From: Arthrobacter sp. B0490
Lineage (GTDB): Bacteria; Actinomycetota; Actinomycetes; Actinomycetales; Micrococcaceae
Assembly: GCF_002929355.1 (NCBI RefSeq)
Contig: NZ_PJIR01000002.1
Coordinates: 1-64,000 of the forward strand
Direction of reading: 5' to 3'
DNA: 64,000 nt
A program made the position numbers and the translations under genes. The notes beneath the pieces were generated by a model that was not told where the DNA came from, ran no database searches, and was given only the letters and a program-made list of their open reading frames with translations. This document shows, in pieces, positions 16,220 through 26,452 of the stretch. Numbering within the stretch: the first letter of the stretch is position 1; every line of letters starts with the position of its first letter.

Positions 16220-16223
16220 GGGG
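16199..16223 (+). promoter_or_regulatory. MraZ-like phased repeats over the promoter
   Basis: Three five-base elements GGGAG (16199), TGGAG (16209) and TGGGG (16219) recur with an exact 10-bp period and span the spacer and -10. E. coli MraZ binds TGGG-type repeats separated by 5 nt, so this fits an autoregulatory MraZ box. Confidence 0.55.
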
Positions 16224-16281
16224 AACATAAGAGCAAGGCAGCAGAAGCTGGGCTTGGCGGACTCAGAACAGGCGGTCAGGG

Positions 16282-16713
16282 ATGTTCCTCGGAACTCACA
16301 CTCCCCGCCTCGACGAAAAAGGCAGGCTCATTCTCCCTGCGAAATTCCGTGAGGAATTGAGTGAGGGGCTGGTCCTCACAAGGGGCCAGGAACGCTGCAT
16401 CTACGTGTTCAGCATGACCGAGTTCGAAAGAGTGCACGAACAGATGCGGGCGGCGCCCATCTCGTCACGCCAGGCGAGGGACTACAACCGCATCTTCCTG
16501 TCGGGAGCCTCGGACGAGGTCCCCGACAAGCAGGGCAGGATCACCATCCCGCCGGCGCTCAGGACCTACGCGGGTCTCGATCGGGAGCTCGCGGTCATCG
16601 GGGCGGGAAGCCGCGCCGAGATCTGGGCAGCCGACGCCTGGGAGTCCTACCTGACGGAGAAGGAGACCGCCTTCTCCGAGACGGACGAGGACGCGTTCCC
16701 GGGCATCATCTGA
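16282..16713 (+). CDS. mraZ: transcriptional regulator MraZ
   Basis: 143-residue DNA-binding regulator of the division cluster, forming ring-shaped oligomers. It has two tandem SpoVT/AbrB-like beta domains, each with the DxxGR signature: [13 protein letters not shown] (about 11-23) and [13 protein letters not shown] (about 82-94). Length is the family norm. It is the first gene of the dcw cluster and probably represses its own promoter through the phased repeats at 16199-16223. The ribosome site is weak (CAGG immediately upstream). Confidence 0.96.
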   Translation: MFLGTHTPRLDEKGRLILPAKFREELSEGLVLTRGQERCIYVFSMTEFERVHEQMRAAPISSRQARDYNRIFLSGASDEVPDKQGRITIPPALRTYAGLDRELAVIGAGSRAEIWAADAWESYLTEKETAFSETDEDAFPGII

Positions 16714-16815
16714 ACCGAGCAGCACCGGCACGACAGGCACGAAGAAGCAGAACGTACGACGCGGGTGGGCGCCATCTCTTGGATGAGATCTCCAGCCGCC
16801 GGACACGGTCCGCCT

Positions 16816-16841
16816 CCTGGCTCCACTTCCCCGGAGCCAGG
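16816..16841. other. hairpin between mraZ and rsmH
   Basis: Perfect 9-bp stem CCTGGCTCC/GGAGCCAGG with an 8-nt loop, in the 239-nt spacer. A 16-bp palindrome (16848-16863) follows directly. The pair may attenuate or stabilise the transcript. No T-run. Confidence 0.4.
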
Positions 16842-16952
16842 CGAGGACCATCCGGCCGGATGGGGGTCTGACTCAAGAGCATGACACTCCCGCCCGCCAG
16901 CCTGCAGGAACACCGAGACGATGTATGGCGAACTGCAGGAGGGAGAGGACGC

Positions 16953-17954
16953 ATGGGCGGAGACCGGCCGACGGGCGAGCGACATGTACCCGTCCTCCGC
17001 GACCGCTGCGTCTCCCTCATCGCCCCGTCCGTCGCTTCCGCCGAGGCAGCGGGACGGCGCGCCGTCGTCATCGATGCCACGCTCGGCATGGGCGGCCACG
17101 CCGAGACCATGCTCGAGCGGTTCCCCAGCGCCCACCTCGTCGGGATCGACCGCGACACCGAGGCGCTCGGGCTCGCGGGGGAGCGCCTGGCCCCCTACGC
17201 GGACCGCACCGACCTGATCCACGCCGTGTACGACGAACTGCCGGAGGTGCTCGACGACCTCGGCATCGAGGCCGTCGACGGTGTCCTGTTCGACCTGGGC
17301 GTCTCCTCCCTGCAGCTCGACGAGCGCGACCGCGGGTTCGCCTACTCCTACGACGCGCCCCTGGACATGCGCATGGACACGAGCAGCGGCATCACGGCCG
17401 CCGAGGTGGTCAACACCTACACCTCCGAGGACCTCCTGCGCATCATCCGCACCTGGGGCGAGGAGAAGTTCGCCGGACGGATCGCCTCGGCGATCGTCCG
17501 CTCACGGGAGGCCGCCCCCCTCCGGACCACCTCCCAGCTCGTCGAGGTCATCCGCGGGGTGGTGCCGGCGGCGGCGGCCCGGACCGGGGGACACCCGGCC
17601 AAACGGACGTTCCAGGCCCTGCGCATCGAGGTCAACCAGGAGCTCTCCGTCCTGGAGCGGGCCGTGCCCGCGGCCATCGACGCCGTCGTCGTGGGCGGCC
17701 GGGTCGTCGCGATGTCCTACCACTCCCTCGAGGACCGCATCGTGAAGGGTGCGTTCACCGCGGGCACGAAATCCTCGGCACCCGTCGGATTCCCCGTGGA
17801 ACTCGACCAGCACAAGGCGTACCTCCGCTCGCTGACGCGCGGCACCGAAGCGCCGACAGCAGCGGAGATCGAAGAGAACCCCCGCGCAGCATCCGCCAAG
17901 CTACGCGCGGTTGAACGCATCAAAGCAGGACCCATCGACAGGAAGACCAGATGA
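16953..17954 (+). CDS. rsmH: 16S rRNA (cytosine-1402-N4)-methyltransferase
   Basis: 333-residue SAM-dependent methyltransferase that modifies C1402 in the decoding centre of 16S rRNA. Motifs: [14 protein letters not shown] (SAM loop), [31 protein letters not shown], the MDTSSG region, [15 protein letters not shown] and [18 protein letters not shown]. The start chosen is ATG 16953 with a GAGGGAGAGGAC tract just upstream. An in-frame ATG at 16881 would add 24 unconserved residues. Its stop overlaps the ftsL start (ATGA). Confidence 0.95.
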   Translation: MGGDRPTGERHVPVLRDRCVSLIAPSVASAEAAGRRAVVIDATLGMGGHAETMLERFPSAHLVGIDRDTEALGLAGERLAPYADRTDLIHAVYDELPEVLDDLGIEAVDGVLFDLGVSSLQLDERDRGFAYSYDAPLDMRMDTSSGITAAEVVNTYTSEDLLRIIRTWGEEKFAGRIASAIVRSREAAPLRTTSQLVEVIRGVVPAAAARTGGHPAKRTFQALRIEVNQELSVLERAVPAAIDAVVVGGRVVAMSYHSLEDRIVKGAFTAGTKSSAPVGFPVELDQHKAYLRSLTRGTEAPTAAEIEENPRAASAKLRAVERIKAGPIDRKTR

Positions 17955-18625
17955 GCCAGGTATTGACTGCTGAGAAGCGACACCGCGCCACTGCCTTCGC
18001 CGGACACGGCGCCCTCGCCGTCGCCCCGGACCGGCTGGTCGGAGGCCTCCCCGGTGACGCCGGTGCCCTGCAGAAGCCGCGCACGCCGCTCTCCGTGGTC
18101 CCCGCGCGGCCCGCCCGTCGTCGAGTGCCCTTCGCGGTCTTCAGCCTGCTCGTCCTCGGCGCAGCGCTCGCCGCCGTGCTCATGCTGAACATCTCCGTGT
18201 CCGGTACCCAGTACGAGCTCGTGCAGCTCCGCAACCAGCAGGTCGCCCTGAGCCAGCAGAACGACGCCCTGGTCCTCGAGATCGAAGGCAGGGAGGCGCC
18301 GCAGAACCTCGCGGCCGCCGCCACGAAACTCGGCATGGTGTCCTCCCCGACGTTCGGGACCATTGAGCTAGATTCGAAGAAGGTGACGGGCACTCCGGAG
18401 CCCGCGACGGAAGGGCCCAAGCCCGAGGTCCTCATCTCCGCTCCCCGCCTCGTCACCGAGCAGCCGGCCCCCGCGGCCGTCGTCGCTCCCCCCGTGGACG
18501 TCGTCGAGGAGGCCGCCTCCCCGGCCGAGGAGGCCACGGTTCCCGGTGAGGCGGCACTGGACGGCCAGGAGGACGCCGCTGCGGCGACCATCCCCGCGCC
18601 GGAGCAGCTCGGCTCCGACCGGTAG
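17951..18625 (+). CDS. ftsL: FtsL-like septum formation protein
   Basis: 224-residue bitopic membrane protein in the ftsL position between rsmH and ftsI. A cytoplasmic N-terminus of about 55 residues is followed by one membrane helix (about 60-80, [20 protein letters not shown]), then a short coiled coil rich in Gln/Asn/Leu ([24 protein letters not shown]) and the conserved LGMV(S/P) element. The last 85 residues are Pro/Ala/Glu-rich and probably disordered, longer than in most FtsL proteins. It would bridge FtsQ/DivIC-type partners and activate FtsWI. Start ATG overlaps the rsmH stop by 4 nt. Confidence 0.85.
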   Translation: MSQVLTAEKRHRATAFAGHGALAVAPDRLVGGLPGDAGALQKPRTPLSVVPARPARRRVPFAVFSLLVLGAALAAVLMLNISVSGTQYELVQLRNQQVALSQQNDALVLEIEGREAPQNLAAAATKLGMVSSPTFGTIELDSKKVTGTPEPATEGPKPEVLISAPRLVTEQPAPAAVVAPPVDVVEEAASPAEEATVPGEAALDGQEDAAAATIPAPEQLGSDR

Positions 18626-18684
18626 CAGGCGGCCGGCCCGCGCCCGCCGCTTTCCTCCACGTTCTGATCGACAAGGATTCCTCC

Positions 18685-20472
18685 GTGACCCCTGCACGCA
18701 CCGGCAGCCCTGACAGCCTCCGGCTGGCCCTCGGCTCCACCCGGCTCCGTGTGGGCCTCGCCTTCGTCCTGGTGCTGCTGATGGTCCTCGGCGTACGCCT
18801 GTTCCAGCTCCAGGCACTCGACCTCAACGGCATGGCGCAGGCCGGACTGTCCAAGCGACTCACCAACACGGCGGTGCAACCCGTCCGGGGCTCGATCGTC
18901 GACATGAACGGCAAGTACTTCGCCCGGAGCGTGGAGCGCTACGACGTCGTGGTGGACCAGCGACTGAGTGCCGTCGACGACTTCCGGCGCTACAACGAGG
19001 AACTGGAGGAATGGGAGATCATCCCCATGGACCAGGGACTCTCCGAACTGGCCACCGTCCTCGACCTCGACGAGGAGACGCTCAGGGCGTCGGTGCTGGG
19101 TGACAAGACGTTCAACTACGTGGTGAAGTCGGTGACGCCGGACGTGAAGAACCGGGCACTGGCCGTGAAGGTCCCCGGCGTGTACGCCGACGAGACGAGC
19201 GTCCGCACCTACCCGGCAGGGCCCGTGGCCGGATCGATCATCGGCTACGTGGGCACCGACGGCCAACCGCGGTCCGGCCTCGAGGTGTCCCTCGACGACC
19301 AGCTGACGGGAGAAGCGGGAAGCCGAACCTTCGAGATCGGCGGTGACGGCATCCGGATCCCGTACGCGACCAACGAGGACGTCCCGGCCGTCGACGGGCA
19401 GAGCATCCGGCTCACCATCGACCAGGACCTGCAGTGGTTCGCCCAGCAGACCATCGCCTCCCAGGTGAAGGACTACAACGCCGAGTGGGGCAACATCGTC
19501 GTCGTCGAGGCGAAGACCGGCGCCATCCGGGCCATGGCGGAATCCACGACCCTCGATCCGAACGACCCGGAGGCGACGCCCGCCGACAAGCGCAGCCCGA
19601 ATTCCGTCAGCGCGTCCTTCGAGCCCGGGTCGACGACGAAGGTCATCACCCTCGCCGGCGCGCTGGAGCAGGATCTCATCGAGCCCACGTCCAGGTTCGT
19701 CCTGGAGAACCGGTACACGGTCGACGACCAGACCTTCAAGGACTCCTCCGAGCACGGCACCGAGCGCCGGACCGCGGCCGGCGTCCTGGCCAAGTCCATG
19801 AACACGGGCACCGTGCAGATCGGCCAGAAGCTGACGAAGCAGGAGCGCTACGACTGGCTGAAGAAATTCGGGATCGGGGAGCCGCTCGGCACGGGCCTCG
19901 GCGAGGAGAACCAGGGACTCCTCACGACGCCGGACAAGTGGGACGAACGCCAGCAGTACACGGTCCTGTTCGGACAGGGCCTGACCCAGACCGCCCTGCA
20001 CACCGCGATGGTCTACCAGACGATCGCGAACGACGGCGTGCGCCTCGAGCCCCGCCTCATCGACGCCTACATCGACCCGGACGGCACGGAGCACAGGGTG
20101 CCGGAGGACGAGGGCACCGAGGTCGTCTCCGACGAGACAGCGGCCGAGATGCGGAAGATGCTCGAGACCGTGACCGAGGAGGGCTCGGGCAAGTCGGGGG
20201 AACTCGAGCAGTACCGCGTCGGGTCCAAGACCGGAACCGCCGAAGCCCCCAGCGCCACGGGCGGGTATGACGGCTACACTCTCTCCTACGCCGGGATCGC
20301 GCCGATCGAGGACCCCGAGTACGTCGTCGTCATCACGCTCCAGCGGCCCAAGGGAGACCTGTACTACCTGATCCCGGGCGAGTCCTTCCAGAAGGTCATG
20401 AAGCAGGTCCTCAACTCGAACAACGTCCCCGCCTCGACGACCAAGCCGGACATCTACCCGGTCGAATACTGA
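18685..20472 (+). CDS. ftsI: septal penicillin-binding protein 3 (FtsI/PbpB)
   Basis: 595-residue class B PBP, the septal peptidoglycan transpeptidase. One N-terminal membrane helix (about 22-42, LRVGLAFVLVLLMVLGV), then the PBP dimerisation domain starting with RGSIVDMNG, then the transpeptidase: SxxK STTK (Ser316-Lys319), SMN (371-373) and KTGT (515-518). All three catalytic motifs are intact, so the enzyme should be active and beta-lactam-sensitive. The start is GTG with AAGGA 8 nt upstream. It works with FtsW, encoded downstream. Confidence 0.95.
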   Translation: MTPARTGSPDSLRLALGSTRLRVGLAFVLVLLMVLGVRLFQLQALDLNGMAQAGLSKRLTNTAVQPVRGSIVDMNGKYFARSVERYDVVVDQRLSAVDDFRRYNEELEEWEIIPMDQGLSELATVLDLDEETLRASVLGDKTFNYVVKSVTPDVKNRALAVKVPGVYADETSVRTYPAGPVAGSIIGYVGTDGQPRSGLEVSLDDQLTGEAGSRTFEIGGDGIRIPYATNEDVPAVDGQSIRLTIDQDLQWFAQQTIASQVKDYNAEWGNIVVVEAKTGAIRAMAESTTLDPNDPEATPADKRSPNSVSASFEPGSTTKVITLAGALEQDLIEPTSRFVLENRYTVDDQTFKDSSEHGTERRTAAGVLAKSMNTGTVQIGQKLTKQERYDWLKKFGIGEPLGTGLGEENQGLLTTPDKWDERQQYTVLFGQGLTQTALHTAMVYQTIANDGVRLEPRLIDAYIDPDGTEHRVPEDEGTEVVSDETAAEMRKMLETVTEEGSGKSGELEQYRVGSKTGTAEAPSATGGYDGYTLSYAGIAPIEDPEYVVVITLQRPKGDLYYLIPGESFQKVMKQVLNSNNVPASTTKPDIYPVEY

Positions 20473-20490
20473 CCCGGAGGCCACAGCACC

Positions 20491-22212
20491 GTGCACCCGA
20501 ACACGCCGCAGGGGAGCCCCGCTTCCCTGATGCGGCCGCATGCCCCCCACCCGATCAGCCTGTCGGCGGCCCTCGCCGCCATCGGCGCGCCGGCGGGACC
20601 CTCCGTCCCCCCGGACCTCCCGACCGTCACCGGCATCACCCTCGACTCACGCGCGGTGCTCCCCGGCGACGTGTACGCCGCCCTGCCCGGAGCGGCACGG
20701 CACGGGGCCGACTTCGCCGGGCAGGCGGTCCGGGCCGGGGCGGTCGCCATCCTGACGGACGCCGCCGGCGCGCTTCGTGCGACCGACAGCGCGGCAGCGG
20801 CAGGGCAGGCCCTGCCCCCCGTCGTCGTCGTGCCCGATCCCCGCGGCGCCGTGGGCCCCCTCGCACGCGCCATCTTCGACAGTCAGCCCGATGAGGGCGC
20901 CCCGGCCCCGACCCTGTTCGGGATCACCGGGACGAACGGCAAGACGACCTCCACCTACTTCGTCAACGCCCTCCTCGAGGCACTCGGCCGGTCGACCGGA
21001 CTCATCGGAACGATCGAGATCCGGGCGGGCCGCGAGGCCATCCCCAGCGCGCTCACCACGCCGGAATCGCCCCAGGTGCACTCGCTCCTCGCCCTGATGC
21101 GCGAGCGCGGCCTCGGCGCGGCCTCGATGGAGGTGTCCTCCCACGCACTCGAGTTCGGGCGCGTCGACGGGGTCCGGTTCGACGTCGCCGGGTTCACCAA
21201 CCTGACCCAGGACCACCTCGACCTCCACGGCACCATGGAGGACTACTTCGCGGTCAAGGCGACGCTCTTCACCGCGGCGCGCTGCCGCCGTGCCGTCGTC
21301 CTCGTCGACGACGCCTGGGGGCGCAGGCTCGCGGACTCCGCCGACGTGCCCGTCCTCACCCTCCGCACCGACGCAGCATCGGGCGCGGCATCGGGCGCGG
21401 CATCGGGCGCGGCATCCGACACCGACTCCGACACCTCGTCCGGCTCCGATCCCGCTGGTTCCCCCGGCGGCGCGTCCGCGGACTGGACCGTCGGCGACGT
21501 CGAGCCCAGCGGGCTCGGGCACATGTTCGTGCTCCGCGGACGCACCGGCGAGGAACTGCGGGTCCGCAGCGGCCTGCCGGGCACGTTCAACGTGTCCAAC
21601 GCGGCCCTCGCGGCCGTCATGGTCGTCGCCTCGGGCGTCCCCGTGGCGGACGTCCAGCGCGCACTCGACGCGTCCGACCCGTTCACCACCGAGGTGCCGG
21701 GCCGCATGCAGCTCATCGGGGAGGAACCGGCCGCCATCGTGGACTTCGCGCACAACCCCGATGCGCTCGAACGCACGCTGGCCTCGGTGCGACGCCCCGG
21801 TGGCCGGGTCATCGCGGTGTTCGGCGCGACCGGGCAGCGCGACGAGACGAAGCGCCCCGTCATGGGCGCCGTGGGGGCACGCCTGTCCGACATCCTCATC
21901 GTGACCGACGACGACCCCCACGACGAGGACGACGCCGTCATCCGCCGCGCCGTCCGCGAGGGTGCCGACGCGGCGGTCCGGGACGAGGGTCTGGCCTGCG
22001 AGGTGCTGGAGGTCTTCCCGCGGGCGGAGGCGATCGACCGCGCCGTCGCCCTGGCACGTCCCTCCGACACCGTCATCATCGCGGGCCGGGGCCACGAGGT
22101 CTGGCAGGAAGTGAAGGGCATCAACCTGTCCCTCGACGACCGCGTGGAGCTGCGGTCCGCGTTGACAAGGCACGGATTCTCTGGGCTTTCACCGGCCGGG
22201 ATAGAGTCCTGA
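20491..22212 (+). CDS. murE: UDP-MurNAc-tripeptide synthetase MurE
   Basis: 573-residue ATP-dependent ligase adding the third stem-peptide residue to UDP-MurNAc-Ala-Glu. P-loop [10 protein letters not shown] (144-153), then EVSSHALEFGR and the substrate-specificity loop DDDPHDED (473-480). meso-diaminopimelate-adding MurE enzymes have DNPR here. This variant lacks that Arg and would suit L-lysine, the diamino acid of Arthrobacter walls. A low-complexity insert (about residues 294-325) is encoded by a 12-bp tandem repeat. GTG start, GGAGG 10 nt upstream, 18 nt after the ftsI stop. Confidence 0.94.
   Translation: MHPNTPQGSPASLMRPHAPHPISLSAALAAIGAPAGPSVPPDLPTVTGITLDSRAVLPGDVYAALPGAARHGADFAGQAVRAGAVAILTDAAGALRATDSAAAAGQALPPVVVVPDPRGAVGPLARAIFDSQPDEGAPAPTLFGITGTNGKTTSTYFVNALLEALGRSTGLIGTIEIRAGREAIPSALTTPESPQVHSLLALMRERGLGAASMEVSSHALEFGRVDGVRFDVAGFTNLTQDHLDLHGTMEDYFAVKATLFTAARCRRAVVLVDDAWGRRLADSADVPVLTLRTDAASGAASGAASGAASDTDSDTSSGSDPAGSPGGASADWTVGDVEPSGLGHMFVLRGRTGEELRVRSGLPGTFNVSNAALAAVMVVASGVPVADVQRALDASDPFTTEVPGRMQLIGEEPAAIVDFAHNPDALERTLASVRRPGGRVIAVFGATGQRDETKRPVMGAVGARLSDILIVTDDDPHDEDDAVIRRAVREGADAAVRDEGLACEVLEVFPRAEAIDRAVALARPSDTVIIAGRGHEVWQEVKGINLSLDDRVELRSALTRHGFSGLSPAGIES
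21376..21411. repeat. 3 x 12-bp tandem repeat inside murE
   Basis: Three exact copies of GCATCGGGCGCG, then a partial fourth. In frame they encode Ala-Ser-Gly-Ala repeats in a surface loop. Confidence 0.9.
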
Positions 22213-22218
22213 ACCGTC

Positions 22219-23784
22219 ATGATTGAATTCAGCGCAGCCGAGATCGCGGCACTCACAGGCGGTGTCCTCGTCGGCACCGATCCGGCCCTCCCGGCCATCA
22301 CCGTCACCTCCGCGGCGACCGACTCGCGGGAATGCGTGCCCGGGTCGCTCTTCGTCGCCAAGCCCGGCGAGGAGTCCGACGGGCACCTGTTTATCGGCTC
22401 GGCCTTCGAGCGCGGCGCGGTCCTCGCGCTGGCCGAGCACGAGGTCGCCGGACAGGACGGACCGTTCGCGTCCGTCGTCGTCCCGGATGCCGTGCTCGCC
22501 ATGGGCGTGCTGGCCGCCGAGACCGTCCGCCGGCTCCGCGCCTCCGGCGAGCTGACCGTCATCGGCATCACCGGCTCGGCAGGCAAGACGACCACCAAGG
22601 ACCTCCTCGCCGGCATCCTCGCCGCGGAGGGGCCGACGGTCGCGCCGCGCGGCTCCTACAACGGCGAGGTCGGCGTCCCCCTGACCGTCTTCGAGGCGGG
22701 ATGGGACACCCGCTACCTCGTCATCGAGATGGGCGCCACCAAGCCCGGCCACATCGCCTACCTCGCGTCGCTCGTGCGGCCCGACGTCGGCGTCGTCCTC
22801 GGTGTCGGCTCGGCCCACGCCGGCGAGTTCGGCGGGGTCGAGAACATCGCTCGGGCGAAGGGCGAACTGTTCGAGGCGCTGGCCGGGGGCGGCACCGCGA
22901 TCATCAACGCCGACGACGAGCGCGTGCTCGCCATGCAGGGCCGCACGGCCGCACGGCGGGCGTTCTTCACGTCGTCGGACGATTTCACCTCGGACGGCGC
23001 CGACGTGGTGCGCGCGCGCAACAGCACGACGACGGCGGAGGGGAGCCCCTCCTTCACCCTCGCCTTCCCGGACGGCAGCGAACACGACGTCGTCTCCCCG
23101 CTGCTCGGCCTCCACCACACCACCAACCTGCTGGCCGCGGCGACCGCCGCGTACGAGGTCGGCTGCGCCCCCGCGAGCATCGCCGCGAGCCTCCGCACGC
23201 AGGCGGCCGCGAGCCGCTGGCGGATGGAGCGCACCGAACGCGCCGACGGCGTGACCGTCATCAACGACGCCTACAACGCGAACCCCGAATCGATGCGCGC
23301 CGCGCTGCGCACCCTCGCCGAACTCGGGCGCGCGGGATCCCGCCGCACCTGGGCGGTCCTCGGCGAGATGCTGGAGCTGGGTGACCGCTCGATCGAGGAG
23401 CACGACCTCCTCGGCCGCGTCGTGGTCCGGCTCAACATCTCCAAGCTCGTCTGCGTGGGACCCAACACCCGCGCGCTGTTCAACGGCGCCGTGCTCGAGG
23501 GCTCGTGGGGGAGCGAAGCCACGCACGTGGACGACGTCGAGGCCGCGGAGCTGATGCTCCAGGCGGAGCTCGCGCCCGACGACATCGTGCTCTTCAAGTC
23601 CTCGAACGGCGCCGGCCTGCGTTTCCTCGGCGACCGGGTCGCCCGGAACCGGTCACCCGAAGCGCCCACCGAAGCGCCCGAGAGCGCCCTCCCCGATGCG
23701 CCGGGCGGCCCCTCGGGCCACCCTCCCGCAGACTTCGAGGCGGCCGGCGGACCCGACGCCTCCGGAAAGGCCCAGCAGCCGTGA
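22219..23784 (+). CDS. murF: UDP-MurNAc-tripeptide--D-Ala-D-Ala ligase MurF
   Basis: 521-residue Mur ligase that completes the cytoplasmic pentapeptide precursor. Motifs: P-loop [13 protein letters not shown], the [13 protein letters not shown] region, SRWRMERTE and [15 protein letters not shown]. The C-terminal 45 residues (Pro/Ala/Gly-rich, ending GKAQQP) are an unconserved extension. ATG start 6 nt after the murE stop. TAGAGT (22202-22207) lies 11 nt before the ATG and could be an internal promoter. The stop overlaps the mraY start (GTGA). Confidence 0.94.
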   Translation: MIEFSAAEIAALTGGVLVGTDPALPAITVTSAATDSRECVPGSLFVAKPGEESDGHLFIGSAFERGAVLALAEHEVAGQDGPFASVVVPDAVLAMGVLAAETVRRLRASGELTVIGITGSAGKTTTKDLLAGILAAEGPTVAPRGSYNGEVGVPLTVFEAGWDTRYLVIEMGATKPGHIAYLASLVRPDVGVVLGVGSAHAGEFGGVENIARAKGELFEALAGGGTAIINADDERVLAMQGRTAARRAFFTSSDDFTSDGADVVRARNSTTTAEGSPSFTLAFPDGSEHDVVSPLLGLHHTTNLLAAATAAYEVGCAPASIAASLRTQAAASRWRMERTERADGVTVINDAYNANPESMRAALRTLAELGRAGSRRTWAVLGEMLELGDRSIEEHDLLGRVVVRLNISKLVCVGPNTRALFNGAVLEGSWGSEATHVDDVEAAELMLQAELAPDDIVLFKSSNGAGLRFLGDRVARNRSPEAPTEAPESALPDAPGGPSGHPPADFEAAGGPDASGKAQQP

Positions 23785-24881
23785 TAGCAATCCTCATAGG
23801 CTCGGCCTCGGCGCTCGTCCTCGCCTTCGCCGGCACACCCCTGTTCATCCGGCTCCTCGTTAACAAGGGCTACGGCCAGTTCATCCGCGACGACGGGCCG
23901 ACCGCCCACCACACCAAGCGCGGGACGCCGACCATGGGCGGCGCCGTGATCGTCGGATCGGTGGTGATCGCCTACTTCCTGACGCACCTGCTGATGATGG
24001 CTGTCGGATCGCCCGTCGGCGGGCCCAGCGCCTCGGGCCTGCTGCTGCTCTTCCTCGCCACGGGCATGGGGCTGGTCGGGTTCGCCGACGACTACATCAA
24101 GATCTCCAAGCAGCGCAGCCTCGGCCTGAGCGCGCCGGCCAAGATCACGGGCCAGACCGCCGTCGGCGTGATCTTCGGTGTCCTCGCGCTCCGGTTCCCC
24201 AACGGGGAGGGGAGGACGCCGGCGTCGACGGCCATCTCCTTCATCCGTGACACGCCGATCGACCTCGCCTTCGCGGGGACCGTCCTCGGTGCCATCCTCT
24301 TCGTCATCTGGTCCAACCTGATCATCACCGGTGCCAGCAACGGCGTGAACCTCACCGACGGCCTGGACGGACTCGCCGCCGGTGCGTCCATCCTCGTCTT
24401 CGGCGCGTACATGCTCATCGGCATCTGGCAGAGCAACCAGAGCTGCGGTGCGCCCGGCGCGGGGAGCGTCTGCTACGAGGTACGCGACCCCCTGGACCTG
24501 GCGCTGATCGCCGGGGCGATGAGCGGCGCGCTCGTCGGCTTCCTGTGGTGGAACACGTCACCCGCGAAGATCTTCATGGGTGACACCGGGTCCCTCGCCA
24601 TCGGTGGGGCGATCGCAGGCTTCGCGATCCTCTCCCGCACCGAACTGCTCCTCGTGATCCTGGCTGGCCTGTTCGTGATGATCACGCTCTCCGTCATCAT
24701 CCAGGTGGGCTACTTCAAGCTCTCCGGCGGCAAGCGCGTCTTCAAGATGGCGCCGCTGCAGCACCACTTCGAACTCAAGGGCTGGCAGGAGGTCACGGTC
24801 GTCGTCCGGTTCTGGATCCTCGCCGGACTCTTCGTGGCCGCGGCCCTCGGGATCTTCTACGCGGAATGGGTCGTCGGATGA
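23781..24881 (+). CDS. mraY: phospho-MurNAc-pentapeptide translocase MraY
   Basis: 366-residue polytopic membrane enzyme, about ten helices, transferring phospho-MurNAc-pentapeptide to undecaprenyl phosphate to give lipid I. Signatures: [19 protein letters not shown] (Mg-binding Asp pair), [12 protein letters not shown], the [19 protein letters not shown] block and [11 protein letters not shown]. The start is GTG 23781, overlapping the murF stop by 4 nt; earlier in-frame codons lie inside murF. Confidence 0.96.
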   Translation: MIAILIGSASALVLAFAGTPLFIRLLVNKGYGQFIRDDGPTAHHTKRGTPTMGGAVIVGSVVIAYFLTHLLMMAVGSPVGGPSASGLLLLFLATGMGLVGFADDYIKISKQRSLGLSAPAKITGQTAVGVIFGVLALRFPNGEGRTPASTAISFIRDTPIDLAFAGTVLGAILFVIWSNLIITGASNGVNLTDGLDGLAAGASILVFGAYMLIGIWQSNQSCGAPGAGSVCYEVRDPLDLALIAGAMSGALVGFLWWNTSPAKIFMGDTGSLAIGGAIAGFAILSRTELLLVILAGLFVMITLSVIIQVGYFKLSGGKRVFKMAPLQHHFELKGWQEVTVVVRFWILAGLFVAAALGIFYAEWVVG

Positions 24882-26452
24882 GCGGGACGGACGGCATGGC
24901 AGCCAACACCTGGGAGACCCCCCGCCTGAAGCACCTCACCACCTGGGACTCCGACTGGGCCGGCCTGAGGGTCGTCGTCGCCGGCATCGGAGCCTCCGGT
25001 TTCTCCGCCGCGGACACGCTGATCGAACTCGGCGCCGCCGTCGTCGTCGTGGACGCCGGTGCCACGCAGGAAAACGAGGCGAAGGCGGACACGCTACGGA
25101 TCGTCGGCGCCCGGGACGTCCTGCTCGGCGCCGGGCACGCCGTTTCGCTGCCGCTCGTCGACGGTGAGCGGCCCGACCTCGTCGTGACGTCGCCCGGGTG
25201 GCCTCCCACCCAGCCGCTGCTCACCGAGGCCGCTGCCTCCGGGGTGCCGATCTGGGGCGACGTCGAACTGGCGTGGCGCGTGCGGATCCGCGAGGGACGC
25301 CCCACCGCCGAGTGGCTGACGATCACCGGGACCAACGGGAAGACCACCACCGTCGGCCTCACCGAGTCCATGCTCCTCGCCGCGGGCAAGCGGGCGGTCG
25401 CAGCCGGCAACGTCGGCACGCCCATCCTCGACGTCATCCGCGACCCGCAGGGCTACGACTTCCTCGCGGTCGAGCTCTCCAGCTTCCAGCTGCACTGGGC
25501 GCACTCCATCTCGCCCCTCGCGAGCGTCTGCCTGAACATCGCCGAGGACCACGTCGACTGGCACGGCAGCTACGAGGCGTACCTCGCGGCGAAGGCCTCG
25601 GTCTACGCGAGGACGAGGATCGCCTGCGTCTACAACGTGGAGCAGCGCGAGACCGAGGCCATGGTCGAGGAGGCCGACGTCGTCGAGGGCTGCCGCGCCG
25701 TCGGCTTCACCACCGGCATGCCGTCCGTCAGCATGATGGGCGTCGTCGAGGACCTGCTCGTCGACCGAGCCTTCATCGAACAGCGGAAGGACTCGGCCGC
25801 CGAACTCGCGTCCATCAGCGAACTCGGCGAGGTCGTCCCGCGCCACCTGGTCGCCAATGCCCTGGCCGCCGCGGCCCTCGTCCGTGCCGCCGGCATCCCT
25901 GCTGCGGCGGTGCGCGACGGCATCCGCGCCTTCCAGCCCGGGGACCACCGCATCCAGGTGATCGCGAACGAGGACGGCGTGCTCTGGATCAACGACTCGA
26001 AGGCCACCAACCCGCACGCGGCCTCGGCGTCCCTGGCGTCCTTCCAGTCGGTCGTCTGGATCGCCGGCGGGCTCTCGAAGGGCGTCTCCTACGACGAGCT
26101 CGTAACCGACCACGCACGGCGGCTCCGGGCCGTCGTCCTGCTCGGCGCGGACCCGACGCCGCTGCAGGGCGCACTCGCCCGACACGCACCCGACGTCCCG
26201 GTCTCCCTGCACCCCAGCACCCAGACTGGACACGGGCACGACGGCGGGTCACCCGACCCGGCCACCGGCGAGGCCCTGATGCAGTGGGCCGTCGCCGAGG
26301 CCTCGCGCCTCGCCCGGGACGGCGACACCGTGCTGATGGCGCCGGCCGCCGCATCGATGGACCAGTTCTCCTCCTACGCGCACCGTGGGGCCGCCTTCAT
26401 GGCGGCCGTCGGAGCGCGCGGCGGCCAGGGGACAACCCCGAAGGAGTCCTGA
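24878..26452 (+). CDS. murD: UDP-MurNAc-L-alanine--D-glutamate ligase MurD
   Basis: 524-residue Mur ligase adding D-Glu to UDP-MurNAc-L-Ala. It has an N-terminal Rossmann-like [13 protein letters not shown], the P-loop [13 protein letters not shown], the [12 protein letters not shown] segment and [11 protein letters not shown] in the C-terminal domain. Slightly longer than typical because of a linker ([15 protein letters not shown]) near residue 455. ATG start overlaps the mraY stop (ATGA); the stop overlaps the ftsW start (TGATG). Confidence 0.95.
   Translation: MSGTDGMAANTWETPRLKHLTTWDSDWAGLRVVVAGIGASGFSAADTLIELGAAVVVVDAGATQENEAKADTLRIVGARDVLLGAGHAVSLPLVDGERPDLVVTSPGWPPTQPLLTEAAASGVPIWGDVELAWRVRIREGRPTAEWLTITGTNGKTTTVGLTESMLLAAGKRAVAAGNVGTPILDVIRDPQGYDFLAVELSSFQLHWAHSISPLASVCLNIAEDHVDWHGSYEAYLAAKASVYARTRIACVYNVEQRETEAMVEEADVVEGCRAVGFTTGMPSVSMMGVVEDLLVDRAFIEQRKDSAAELASISELGEVVPRHLVANALAAAALVRAAGIPAAAVRDGIRAFQPGDHRIQVIANEDGVLWINDSKATNPHAASASLASFQSVVWIAGGLSKGVSYDELVTDHARRLRAVVLLGADPTPLQGALARHAPDVPVSLHPSTQTGHGHDGGSPDPATGEALMQWAVAEASRLARDGDTVLMAPAAASMDQFSSYAHRGAAFMAAVGARGGQGTTPKES

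Larger units (their letters stand above)
15899..16281. other. 383-bp region before the dcw cluster
   Basis: Contains the DUF3040 terminator, the 34-bp inverted repeat, about 180 bp of GC-rich sequence with no recognisable feature, and then the mraZ promoter and phased repeats. No gene is seen. Confidence 0.6.

Noticed and set aside
16848..16863. 16-bp palindrome CCATCCGGCCGGATGG as an operator
   Set aside because: It is GC-rich and lies well inside a transcribed spacer with no promoter nearby. Chance or RNA structure is as likely.
17920..20550. 876-codon frame antisense to ftsL-ftsI
   Set aside because: Shadow of the dcw genes; composition is typical of antisense frames in high-GC DNA.
21376..21411. 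CRISPR-like repeat array
   Set aside because: The units are contiguous, have no spacers and lie in frame inside murE. The other tandem repeats in the window also lack spacers.
22162..22207. Full internal promoter in murE for murF
   Set aside because: TTGACA (22162) and TAGAGT (22202) are both good hexamers but are 34 nt apart, too far to pair. The -10 alone is noted under murF.
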